Positions 47,601 through 58,633 of a DNA stretch of 64,000 nt are shown here, piece by piece (positions within the stretch are counted from its first letter, which is position 1; each line of letters starts with the position of its first letter). The notes beneath the pieces were generated by a model. That model saw only the letters and a program-made list of their open reading frames with translations. It did no database searches and was not told where the DNA came from. The position numbers and the translations under genes were made by a program. Source of the DNA: Rhizopus arrhizus. Lineage: Eukaryota; Mucoromycota; Mucoromycetes; Mucorales; Rhizopodaceae. Where the stretch lies: contig JAKZZE010000010.1 of assembly GCA_024220505.1 (NCBI GenBank), positions 992,001 to 1,056,000 on the forward strand, in the 5' to 3' direction.

Positions 47601-49802
47601 CAATAAATTTATAAAACTCATCAAATTGTTTTCCAGCTTGTTCAAGATTGGCATCATATTCACTTTGCAAGTCTCGCAATTTTTTTTGTAAGGTAGAAAT
47701 TGTATGCCGGGACATGCGAAGTAAATCTTCCAAAGATGCTGTTTTTTCTCGTAGTTGAACAACCTCTAATGCATCTACAAATTTCACACAAAAAACCGTT
47801 ATTCACTTTATCTGATTCCTAACTCCTTTTTTTTTACCTCCTTCATGCGATAATTGTGAACGAAGGACATCCCGCTCTCTTTCAATTTCTGTATAATGTA
47901 CTTGAAGTTCTTTTAAATCTTCTAAAGTAGTTTTCAACTGGTCTTGATCAGCAAATCTGTCAAGTAAATGTTGAACAGTTGTATTATAGTCTGCAGTAAA
48001 ATCGCCAGCTAGTCCTTTATGATCCAAGACAACTTGTGCCACCAGATTATCAATTATTTGAAAATACCTCGATTTGAGACTTGATTCTTCATTGTTCACC
48101 AGTAAGAGGTGCTGTAAGCAACTTAAAAAGAAGTCGTAAGCGCGTGTTCCTTCAATATTAGTCAAGATATATTCAAATATTTCTCTAGGGTCATCTTTAT
48201 CATTCAGAACATGGTCATGATACATGTCCATCAACTCATCTTGATCATTCTCTGCTAAAGCTTTGAATTCTCTTATTTGGCGATCGATGTGTTCATCTGA
48301 TAGTTCCTTCATTTTATCCAAAACCCGTTCTAAACCCGAGGCTGTCATTTGATTTCTCAAGTGTATTCTTATCTCAACATCTTCTACTACATTAATGATA
48401 GCATTGACTAAAATAATATTGTACAGCTATAGAAAAAATGAGTATTTGTATTTCTTTTCTAAGCAAATAATGAAGAATACTTTACGACATATTCCGTTAA
48501 TTGATTATCTGGTGAGCCATAGGCTGCCATCTTTTTAAAATCTTCGCTTGCGCCAACCATACTTCCCATTCTACCCCTTCCACATAATGTGTTTTCGAGC
48601 TGGTCTAACCATGCATCAAATCTGCCTAATCCTCTTTCATTATCGCGTAATTTATCCATCGCTTTTAGTACAAGATCTTGTCCCACTGGAATTTCATAAT
48701 AGCACATAAACACAAGTACTTCACATACAAGTCGACGTGATTGGAGAGATGGAGAGATGATACAGTTCACAATCTCCTGTACACACTGAGGATGGTTTAA
48801 GGCTTCTCTTGCACCTATCTAAACAACAGTAAATAACACAAGTCGCATATTAAAAAATGAGAATTACTCTATTATTTAATAGCGCCTTGAAACATTTTAA
48901 TAAATCCCCTTCTACAGAAAGATTGGCACCATTTCTAATATAAAGATGAAGTTAATACCATAATCATTTTTATAATTTTGGTGAGGGTACTTGCCTATTT
49001 TTAGTTTTATTTAACGTTGTTAATAAATCTGTAACAACTTGTAAACCACTCATATCAATGAATTGACGAACCCAGCTATAATTTTTTTTTGTCAGATAAC
49101 AAATATAAAAGGGATGATATACTCATTACATACCTTAGTGGCATTGTCCTTAATCCAACAGCAAGATGAGAGATCACTTTTGCATTGATACCTTTTGATG
49201 TATCCGATAGCTTTTTCACATAATATTCAGGTCCTTTTGTTTCTTCAACCTTTTTATCTTTTCTTGATGTTGATGGAGATGTTGTTTCGGCTTGAATATC
49301 CTGAGTAACCATAATCCGCTTTTTATCAACTGGAAAAGATGTCATATTTAATCTTGCATTTGTATCATGTATGCCTCTTCTTATCTAACAATAAAGAAAG
49401 GCAAAGCAAAGAGAGAAAGAATTTGATTTATATGTGAACAAAACGTTTTTCTTTTCTTTTTTTCTTTTTTTTATTGAACATACAAGCATTTTTTCAAAGT
49501 AATCTTCTACTTCTGCATCGGTCATCAAATCTACACCTGTCATGTCGTGGTCTGTACTTGGTATAGATGAAGATTGAGGGCCTTTGGTGGAAGATCCATC
49601 CATTTTATGACCTATAAAAGAAAAAGTTTTTAGTAAAAGAAAAGTATTAAAGAAGGATGAGTATACCTGCTATAAAGTAATCATCGGATGGATGAGGACT
49701 TTTAGGAGAAAGAGAAGGGTTGGCATAAGGCTGAATATTGGTTTGAATAACAACCTCTGTCTTTTTCTTTCCTTTCGATTTTCCTCGGCTAAAGAGGTCC
49801 AT
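44636..49802 (-). CDS. Diaphanous-related formin (actin nucleator)
   Basis: Thirteen exons: 49667-49802, 49484-49611, 49134-49384, 48995-49075, 48868-48934, 48486-48818, 47838-48426, 46212-47774, 45939-46156, 45736-45891, 45469-45685, 44996-45409, 44636-44946; about 1487 residues. It nucleates and elongates unbranched actin cables downstream of Rho GTPases. Seen: N-terminal GBD/FH3 (ISHLAVGLRTMPLRWVRQFI; SRRLVCEVLVFMCYYEIPVG), coiled coil (LREKTASLEDLLRMSRHTI), FH1 with three polyproline blocks around residues 855-960, FH2 (LQWQKLNANYIQSTIWKKA, IDPRKAYNI, GNFLNGTNFQGGAFG), and a C-terminal autoregulatory DAD (MDNLLEKLRSGEMG then RRSRR). Intron 4 has a GC donor (GCAAGT). The domain set matches Bni1/SepA-type formins for polarised growth and septation. 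Confidence 0.95.
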
Positions 49803-50017
49803 TGGGAATAGAATAGACCAAAGTGATTACTATAACAAGAACAAGAATAGGTTCCTTACAATAAAAAAGGGGTTCAAAAGGATTTTCCAATTCATTGGCA
49901 GTCTGAGTTTTGTTTTTGAGTTTTCACTTGTTGTATTTCCTATTTTGTATTACTTTTTTCGAGAATCTTTGTCGTCGTTTTTATACTTTGAGTCAATAAA
50001 AGGGTTTCTACTGTCAT

Positions 50018-50056
<39 letters not shown>

Positions 50057-50510
50057 TGCATGACAGCTATAAGCTGCTTTCTTTGCAAATGTAACTCAGC
50101 ATATCTTATTTTCATATGAACTATGAGCACTCTTTAGCAAATCAATTCAAATACTGTTCTTTACTCTTTTTCATATTATAGATCAGATATTTAATTTATT
50201 ACAGAATAATCTATTGTAAAAGTAAGGTTTACAAATCTAATCTCTTTCTAAATTATATTCAGTTTGAATAAAGACAAAAAAAAATTTTTTTTTGACCTGA
50301 TCAGAATCAACGCGATTTTATATACTTCTTTAAATGCCTAGATTTAAAAAAACCCCCCTTCACCATGTTCATACAAACATAAAGAACAAGTGATCTCTCA
50401 CAAAAAAAAAACAAGCCTTCATAAAAAGATAAAAGGAAAAAAAAAAAAAAGGAAAAAAAAAAACCATTTCGTTTGTATCATGAAACAAAGTTGATATTAA
50501 TCTGTCGAAT
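49803..50510. repeat. Intergenic with long poly(T) tract
   Basis: Upstream region of the formin gene and 3' flank of the COX gene. A T run of about 35 at 50019-50053, and A-rich low-complexity sequence near 50400-50462. No gene seen. Confidence 0.6.
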
Positions 50511-51081
50511 TTATTTGCTGACAACGTAACCAGTTCCCTTGTATCCTTCTGAGGAAATACCAGAGATGGGATTGGAGTTTTGGCTCTTGAGGTATTCATT
50601 AGTAGCTTGTTCCCATTCTTTGTTAATAGTTCTAGGGGTTTCTTGACCTAATAAAAAGCATTATTTCCTCTATTCTCTTTTTTTATATTATTTATATTAC
50701 CATTGATACGGATAGCGTAGAAGAGAGCACCAGAAGCGGCAAGAACACCAGCAACACCACCCAAAACCTTCATAGCATGACCAGGCTTTGTCAAAGGTTC
50801 ACGGGGACCATGAGGACCGAAAGCAATGTAATCTATAAATTATGTTTTAATACTTTTCCCTCTCTTTTCACTTATAACTCACAGGCTGCCTTCTTTTCAT
50901 CAAGAGAAAGGACTTTCCAATCACCCTTTTGTGCTTCTTCAAGTTGTTTGGCAATGGTGTTTTGTTCAGCGGCAGAAAGAGTCTTCCAACGAGTTTCGAT
51001 GTTTTGAACAGAAACAGTAGAGGCGTTACGACGACCAATCATGCGGGAAGCATGAGCACGAGTAGCAGCAAGACGAAGCAT
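50511..51081 (-). CDS. Cytochrome c oxidase subunit IV (mammalian COX4 / yeast Cox5)
   Basis: Three exons, 50883-51081, 50701-50832 and 50511-50647, give about 155 residues. This nuclear-coded subunit stabilises complex IV of the inner mitochondrial membrane. Seen: an Arg/Ala/Ser-rich presequence without acidic residues (MLRLAATRAHASRMIGRRNA), ETRWKTLSAAEQNTIAKQLE and GDWKVLSLDEKKAAYYIAFG, both typical of subunit IV, GPREP, one membrane helix (KVLGGVAGVLAASGALFYAI), then PRTINKEWEQATNEYLK and a short tail. Introns of about 50 nt. Confidence 0.9.
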
Positions 51082-51494
51082 TATGAATTAATTCAAGTAA
51101 AAAGGAAAGAGAAGAGAGTGTAAAAGCGGTGTTTCTTTTTCATATTTTTTTTCTATGATATTTTTCAACCACACGCCAGGGAGGCTGAGATAATTGCCGG
51201 GGCACTCGTCAAAAAAAGAGTAACCCACTTTCACTCATTTATTAAAAGACCGGATCATTACGTCATCAAATGATGAATCAGTGATAGGTTGTTATGGAAA
51301 CACATTTTTGTAACTTGCAAACTTGACAAGTTTTATTCACATCAAATTCTGTATAAAAAGTCATTATTTATTCAATCAACATTAGCTTTTGTGATAGAAA
51401 CTTTAATATCTATTCTTTTTATTTTGATATTTTTTAGCCAGTCAAGAGTTAATATCGCAACCTTATTTTAAACGACAAAATCAAAAGAATATGT

Positions 51495-53616
51495 TTAAAG
51501 TCGAAGATTAGCGATCTCTCTCAAAATAGAAACTTCAGTAGCCACCTTTTGTTGTTGAGCAGGTGCTAATTCTTCGCCATTACTCATCTTTTCTTTTAAT
51601 TCTCTGATTTGTCTCAACTTCTTTTCTAAATTACGAATCTTCTTTTGTTTTTCTTCATCAGTCAAATTGCTAGTTTCAGCAGGCTTGTTATTAACTTCTT
51701 TCTTTGACTCCTTCTTTTGGTTTGCACCGTTCTTTGCCTTTGCACCTACAGGAGCACCGACAACCTTTCTTTGAGTGGTAGGACCTTTGCCGATACCATT
51801 TAAGGCAGCAGCTCTTTCAGAAAGGGTCATAGGTTGAGCAGCACCACGAAGGTGAGGAGGTCTGTAAGCACCTGCAGGAGCAGTAGTAGACTTGGCAGGC
51901 CCTTTGGCAGGAAGAACCTTGATTGGATTAGGAGGAGGAGAGACGGATCTCATGGGATACAGACTCACTGGTTGGGGACGATAACCAATTTGATAGAGTC
52001 CTTCCACTTCTTCTTCATAAACTAAACTTCCAGATTGATGCCACAGTTTGAAACCGTTATCTACACGAAGACGGGGTGTCAGGGTAGCCGTAAGCAAGAA
52101 TCGACCACAGGGAGACCATTCACAGTGAGAAGCATTAGATGCTGAAAAAGTGTTGATTTTCTTCAAAGTTTTTCTGTCATAAAGATCCACAGTACCGTTC
52201 AAATTTCCGAAACCAGCAATACAAATCGTACGGCCTTGAGGATTGTATTTAACAAAATTACGGGGATTGATACCAAATTCATGCACAGGTTTAGCCCGAT
52301 GATCAAAAAGAGTGGCCTTGGCAGGCATAGAACCGTAAACGACAATAAATTCTTTGGAATCAGGACCCCAAGTGACATCATGAACAGGACCTTCTTTGTC
52401 AAGAGGGACACGACAATCAAAGTTACCGGCTACAGCAAGATAGTATAAATTGGTTTCACCATAATAAGACTTGTTTGACTTGTCTACATCGGTATGAGTG
52501 AGAACAAGCAAGTTGGTACCCAAATCATTCCAATACATCGTCACACTGTCCGCTTTAAAAAATGTTTTGCTTGACAAAGGCGATTTGAAGTTGGGAATAC
52601 TGAACATACGAACAACAGCAGGAGCGCCCTATGAATTGGATCAGTAAAAGAGGCTTATCTCCAATCAGTTATTTAATTTACCTTTTTTTCAGGTACAAAC
52701 ACTGCAATAGCAGGTGCTTTACCGGGACTTAATGAATATTGAGCAATACCTTCAACCTTAAGCCTAGCCCATACAGCTGATATACCACAAATAAAAATGA
52801 GAAAAAAACATCACCACTACACGCACACACAACTTTACCTTTTCCAACATTTTTGCTTTCCCAAAATTGAACTTCTCCAGTAACCATACGAGCACAATAT
52901 TTTTCATCGTCTGTCCATTGAAAGTTCCTATTTTTTTTTAATTAGGACCTAAATGTCTTCTTTTTCCTATCTCTTGTTTATTTTATTTATTTTTTTTACC
53001 AATTGTTTTGTGCTTTTTGACTAAAAGCAGCAATTTCTTGACCTGTCTTTACATCCCAAATAGTTAAATTGTTATTTGCAGAACCATCCTCACGTTTAGC
53101 TAAACAAGATACGCTTAGTTAAAATATTTTGTTCAATTATATAATGAAAGACTTACAAGGACGTTCCCAAGCAGCAATATAACTTCCTTGAGGGGATAAC
53201 CAGAAATCAATTACATTCTCTTTTGCAATTTCACATAATTGTTGCAAAGTGTTGGCATCAAATACTTTCACCCTACATAAAAAGTAATGAGCAAAACGAA
53301 GTTTCGAAAAATGAGTAAACATTACCCTTGGTTGGTGGAATAAGCATAGACTTGGCCGTATTTACTGTAAACAAACATACGGGTGGCAGTTTCTGGTCTA
53401 TGGTTGTAGAATGAGCAAATAATTGAATAAAGAAATCTTTTTTTTTTTTTTTACTTTGCAAATGTGTTGATTGCTTTAAATTCAGGATATCCATTCCAAA
53501 TGGTTAATTCCTTTTGAGAACGATCTATATGAATCCTTTTATTTAATGGAAAATGAAACTAGATTGTGTATAACTATAAACATACAAGAGAATTGTGTAA
53601 TAGGTCTGGTAGACAT
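51495..53616 (-). CDS. Eukaryotic translation initiation factor 2A (eIF2A)
   Basis: Eight exons: 53586-53616, 53455-53524, 53326-53397, 53157-53272, 53000-53099, 52839-52927, 52682-52776, 51495-52628; about 568 residues. eIF2A is a WD-repeat protein that delivers initiator tRNA in a GTP-independent way in special initiation modes. The 31-nt first exon (MSTRPITQFS) was found by frame: its final T joins AT of exon 2 to give FSYRSQKELTIWNGYPEF. Seen: beta-propeller with VYSKYGQVYAYST, GVKVFDANTLQ, DVDKSNKSYYGETNLYY, GPVHDVTWGPDSKEF, YGSMPAKATLFD, CIAGFGNLNGTVDLYD, TATLTPRLRVDNGFKLWH, then AYRPPHLRG and a Lys/Glu-rich coiled C-terminus. All are eIF2A hallmarks. Confidence 0.95.
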
Positions 53617-54279
53617 GAAGAGGAACAACGATGACAAACAATAAAGAAAAGAAGAAAAAAAAAGGAGAACAGTACTGCTTTTTCTCTTTTTTTTTTTTGA
53701 TTGGTAAGTCTGAGATCGAATTGCTTTAGACAGACGAATCAATGACAGCAATGCATAGAATTTGAATACAAGTATGCTTAATCTTTGGATGAATTTAAGA
53801 AATCGATATAAGCTGTCAATGTCATGCCTGTAGAAAAAAAAAAGAAGATTTTGCATATTTTTAAAAGTCTTGAAGTAGTTCCTTCTTTTTTATTCTAGTT
53901 TGAATAAAATCATGTTGATGACCCTTTTGTAGATAGAAGCACTGCTGAGTGAATTGGCTCAGATGTCAAAAGAATGAAAAATAGCAAAATCTCTGAACTT
54001 TCATTTTAAACAGATAAATGAAATTACAATTCTAATTCTCTTTAGAAAAGAATAAAGTCCTTGACTTTATCGAGACTATGATTAAAAATGAAAAAAAGCA
54101 TCTTATTTAGCGAACGTTAAAAAAAAATATATTAAAAGATATTAGAGATAAAACATTAAAAAAAAAGCAAACATCACATAAAAAGATAGAGAAAAAAAAA
54201 ATAAATGGTATTTTTGTATACATAAAAAAATAGAAGAATGTAGAAGTACAATAAAGAAAAAAAAAAAAAGAAAAGAGAA
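53617..54279. other. Intergenic, no gene seen
   Basis: Upstream of the eIF2A gene and downstream of the Ras gene; T- and A-rich with low-complexity runs. The pyrimidine-rich leader of eIF2A lies right above 53616. Confidence 0.5.
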
Positions 54280-55075
54280 TTACAAGATTAAGCATTTACC
54301 CTTTTTCTCTTTTTTACTCTTTCCTTTAGGTCCACCAGGGTTTAAACCTTCTCTTTGAGCTCTAATAGCTTTAACGACTTGATAAAATGATCTTTCGACG
54401 TTAACACAAGTCTTTGCAGATGTTTCAATGAAATCACAAGCCAATTGTTTAGCAACCGCAGCACCTTCTTCACGAGTCACTTCTCTTTCTGTTACTTTAT
54501 CACATTTGTTACCAACCAACATCATCGGTACATTATCAACATCTTTTACTCTAAAGATTTGATTACGGAAACGTTCGATACGTTCAAATGTTGATCGAGA
54601 CGTGATTGAATAAACTAGTAAAAATCCTTCACCATCTCTAAAGTTTATAATAAATTTAGTCTTTGATTATCAAAGCAAAAGTATACCTAATCCATTGATC
54701 TCTTAAGGCAGTATATTCTTCTTGACCAGCAGTATCCAATACCTCGAGAACACATGGTTGATCATCAATCACTACTTGTTTACGATATGAATCTTCAATG
54801 GTTGGATCATATGTCTACTGATCATTAAACCTATATTCATTTTATAGTTCCATCTGTTTACCTCTACAAATTAAAAAGGAGAAGGGTTAATAGGGGGAAA
54901 AAAAAATAAAGATAAATTTCTTATTTACCAACAAAATGATTAAGACACAACTATAAAATAAATAAATGAGTTTTTATTTTTTTTTTATTTTTTTTTTTTT
55001 TTTGCTTACTTGAATCGTCAACGCCGTCTTTCCAACACCACCATCACCAAGAACAACCAACTTATAGAGCATCAT
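54280..55075 (-). CDS. Ras-family GTPase, fungal RasB-like
   Basis: Five exons: 55010-55075, 54929-54950, a 2-nt microexon 54862-54863, 54687-54814, 54280-54637; 191 residues. Small GTPase that switches growth and polarity signalling at membranes. Seen: P-loop GDGGVGKT (residues 10-17, H-Ras numbering), switch [17 protein letters not shown], switch [22 protein letters not shown], and ETSAK. Basic tail [11 protein letters not shown] ends CLIL, a CAAX box whose final Leu predicts geranylgeranylation. The DGGVGKT loop and VET-YDPT wording are those of the RasB group of filamentous fungi. Exon 2 (22 nt) ends in G and exon 4 begins ACA; without two more bases the frame breaks. The sequence TTTGTAG-AG-GTAAAC at 54857-54868 supplies AG with canonical splice sites on both sides, restoring Glu30. 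Confidence 0.9.
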
Positions 55076-55744
55076 CTTTAAACGCCGAAATAATAATATT
55101 TTGTGTGTAAGAGAACCACGTTTTTTAATAGCACGAGGTTATAAATATAATAATAATGAATTCCACAAAAAAGAAAGTGGGATAAAGAAGAAGAAAAGGA
55201 TTGAAGATGAGTTTATGTAAATAGATTTATTTTACTATTGTTATTACCTTGTATTAAACTATGTTATTATTTATAAGAAAGAAAGAAAAAGAATAGTAAT
55301 AAATAAAGAGAAAGAGAGAGAGAGAAAAAGAGAAAGCAAGAGAAAGCGAGAAAGAAGGAAAAAAAAAAAAAAAAAAAAAAAAGAGTTTGAAACTTTAAAA
55401 ATTATAAACCCAATGAATCGTTATGACCAATAAGAATAGGTCTTTTGTTTTTATTGATTAACATTGGCTCTTACTTTCTTTATCTGCTTACCTTCATCTC
55501 CCTTTCCTCCCTCCTTTTACTTCAGCCAGTTCTCCTTGTCTTCTTTAAATGTTCCTTGTTATAGTTGATAAATGTCAATAGGGGCTCTTGGTTAGTTTAG
55601 TAAATAGTATACGTCATTTATAAAAAAAGGAGGATTGAATAAACTTGTTTTTATGTTGTGTTATGTTACACAGATGATAATAGAGCGGGAAAAATTGTAA
55701 GTTTTAATGCCAAACAAAAAAAAAAAAAAAAAAAAAAAGAAAGA
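55076..55744. repeat. Intergenic with purine-rich microsatellites
   Basis: Ras promoter side and 3' flank of the CYRI gene. Purine-rich GAAA/GA microsatellite at about 55275-55350, then A runs at about 55361-55382 and 55715-55738. No gene seen. Confidence 0.55.
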
Positions 55745-56944
55745 CTAAGTAGCCAAGATGACATTTTTAATTGCTTTAGGTGTTGATTCATCATTAAGAT
55801 GTTTTGAATTATATCTTAAAGCAGATATAAGATTTGCTGTACTTGATTGCTCATTATTATTATTATTGCTGGTTTGAATGATTTTTAAAGAATTTTTCAC
55901 CTAAATAGATTCATTAGCTCAATAATTCATATCATTCGAGGACTTACATTAATAGGGGAATATTTAGAAAAGGCACCTTGTGGATCAACATGATCATATA
56001 ATATAATAGTAACAACCATCACTTTAAAGCAAAAACTTGATATTGAATCATTATTTGTCTTCTTTTTTGATAACGTTTGATAACACACTGCCCAAATACT
56101 AGATAACCATTCACTCACACTCTTTGTCGATTGATTCGATTGAACATATTTTACGGTTGTATCAATCAAACATTTTAACATGGGCGTAGAATAAGCAATA
56201 AATAATGATATTCTATTTGCCAAATCATCTTCATCCATTGCTGTACGTAAATTAGATTTAGCTGGATCACTGTCCTCTAAAGATCTTCCTCTTTGTAATG
56301 TACGTCTATAAAATGAGAAATCATTTTGAATAGCAGGACTTCTAATCTATATTATGATATTAGCTACAGCCATCATTATTTCTATTTTGAACCTACTTTA
56401 ATATAGTCAAATTCAAATACAAAATCAAGCAAATCAGCAAACAATTTAGTTAAACCTGGATGTCTATCCAAATCTTTTGTCGTTCCATCTTTACATAGCA
56501 CATTTAATAATGTTGGAATACCTTTTTCTGTTTAGTTTATGAGTAACACATTATATAAAATATAAATTACTTTTAATACCTAATTGAGATGAATAACTAT
56601 AAAATGTACGTAGCATATTCACTGTAGGTGTCACCGCTTCCCATGCTTTATCTTCATTTTCAGTTGTCGGTGAAGCAATGGCCTCTCGAATCATGTCTGA
56701 AGCAGGTTCATATTGTCTAAAGGATTGTAATAATTCTGTTGTAGGTTGAATCAATAAATTATATAATTCATCATGTATTTCTGACTCCTCTGTTGTGGGT
56801 GCTGCATCTAAATTAAAATGAGTTAATTTTATCTGTTTTTTTTTTTTTTTTTTTTATATCACACTTACTTTCAATATCAAAGCCAATTTCAGGTACTATA
56901 TCAGAGTTACCTCGAAGATTCAAGGAGGAAAGCAATTGTCCCAT
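55745..56944 (-). CDS. CYRI/FAM49-type Rac1-interacting regulator of actin
   Basis: Five exons, 56869-56944, 56580-56807, 56397-56527, 55948-56346, 55745-55900, encode 329 residues, matching the animal family length of about 323. CYRI proteins share the Rac-binding DUF1394 fold of CYFIP and dampen Rac1-Scar/WAVE-driven Arp2/3 actin assembly. Seen: MGQLL with Gly2 for N-myristoylation; EDKAWEAVTPTVNMLRTFYS; RSPAIQNDFSFYRRTLQR with the paired Arg that in CYRI-B contact Rac1; NRISLFIAYSTPMLKCL; FKVMVVTIILYDHVDPQGAF; and LRYNSKHLNDESTPKAIKN near the end. Segment order is collinear with FAM49A/B. All features needed for membrane and Rac binding appear kept. Confidence 0.92.
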
Positions 56945-57360
56945 TGACTTTTTATAAGAGATGTTGATTTTCTGAATTGTGATTGTTGTAAAAAAAATAA
57001 AGGGGAAATGTGTTTTTGTATAAAAAGGAAAGAAGTAGAGATAGAAGAAGAAAAAAAAAAAAAAGTTTTATAAAGGACTGTGAATTATGATTATAAAGAA
57101 GAAGAACAAGGGAAATTATTATTATTCTTAATTTTTCTCTAAAAAAAAAAAAAAATTTACTGTGTATCGTTCGCTCCCCGTGCCACTTGGTTTTAAAAGT
57201 TATTTTATTTTTACAAAGTTACACGTGTTTTTAAATAAAAGCTGAATCATTTATTTACACATTTGAGGATCAAGCAAAGTATAGGCTTTGAATATACACC
57301 CTTAAAATAAACCCTTAAAAATAGTAAATGATTGAAAGGGGAAATTTATTATTAACTGAA
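56945..57360. other. Intergenic, no gene seen
   Basis: AT-rich spacer between two minus-strand genes with A runs near 57049-57064 and 57139-57152 and a GC-richer patch at about 57165-57192. Confidence 0.45.
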
Positions 57361-58633
57361 TTAATGTTGATCAAAGACATCAACACCCCAAAAGTTATAA
57401 GGATCAACCAATCTATTGGGTGATTGAGCATCAACAAGTGTATTCAATGCCTTGAAGTCTTCTTCGTTTAATTCAACATCTTTAAAGTTGGAAATAATAC
57501 GAGAAGGCGTTACAGATTTGGGAATAACAGAGCAACCACGTTGAATACCCCAAGAGATAAGGATTTGAGCAGGTGTAGCATTGTATTTCTCCGCAATCTT
57601 GGCCTAAACAAATATTATTAATCATCATCACTTTTGTTCATCACTGCTTACAATCTTTTCATCCTTCAAGAAAGGAGAGTTGGTGCTACCAAGAGGAGAG
57701 TAGGCGGTTACTATTTATATCATGTTACACACCCTGTCTTGTTCTATTTTATAAATCAAACTTACCAACAATGTTGTGTTCTTTACAGTATTGGAGCAAA
57801 TCTTCTTGAGGTAAGAAGGGGTGTAACTCGATCTATACACAATTATGTCAACTTTATTTTTAATGTCGTACAATATCTTTCTTACTTGATTAACAGCAGG
57901 TACAATCTTTTGAACCTTTGCTAATTTTTCAAGTTTGGCAATATTGAAGTTACTAACACCGATTGCACGGACTTTTTCACCCACGAGTTTTTCCATAGCC
58001 TGCACAACAAAATATTATCACCCTATTCACATTCTCTTCTTCTTTTCACTTACAGCATAAGTCTCGGTGAAATCAACATCATCAAATTCAACTTTACCAT
58101 CAGCATCTCTGGGAACAGTTTCCTTACCAGGCTTAAAAGCAACTGGCCTACGTGTACTTTTTTAATCTTTTTTTTTTTTTTTTCCTCATTCCTTTCTTAC
58201 CAGTGAATTAAATATAAATCCAAATAGTTCAATTGAAGGTTATCAAGTGAGACTTGGAGTGCCTTTTCTACATCTTCAGGACGATGGCTGTTATTCCAAA
58301 GCTTAGTAGTAATGAAAAGCTCTTCACGAGGAACCTTGCTATCCTTAATAGCTTGACCCACCTCCTTTTCGTTACCATCTTTACATAGGTCAGTCATATG
58401 TTTAACATATTATTTTCATAATCTTACAAATGAAGGCAGTATCAATATGTCTGTAACCATTTTGAATAGCGGTTAAAACAGCATCATATACTTCGTTAGG
58501 CTTAGATTGCCAGGTACCAAGACCTAAGGCAGGAATAGAGGCACCAGTGTTACTAAGTACAATACATTAACGAAATGACGCGTGTAAATTATTTTTATTT
58601 TGCTTACAGCTTAAGAGTACGACCAAGAGACAT
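57361..58633 (-). CDS. Aldo-keto reductase (glycerol dehydrogenase / aldose reductase type)
   Basis: Eight ex­ons: 58608-58633, 58428-58552, 58201-58378, 58054-58147, 57886-57999, 57766-57832, 57652-57710, 57361-57603; about 301 residues. NADPH-dependent reductase with a (beta/alpha)8 barrel. Seen: [24 protein letters not shown] with the catalytic Asp, YGNEKEVG with the catalytic Tyr (codon split by intron 2), [10 protein letters not shown] with Lys, LDLYLIHWP with His, [34 protein letters not shown], and the cofactor signature [15 protein letters not shown]. All four catalytic residues are present. The exact substrate cannot be read from the sequence; the Gcy1/Ypr1/Gld2-like group is the closest in motif wording. 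Confidence 0.93.

Noticed and set aside
53539..53856. 105-residue minus-strand frame upstream of eIF2A
   Set aside because: It runs through intron and leader of the eIF2A gene in another frame; its composition is that of T-rich DNA.
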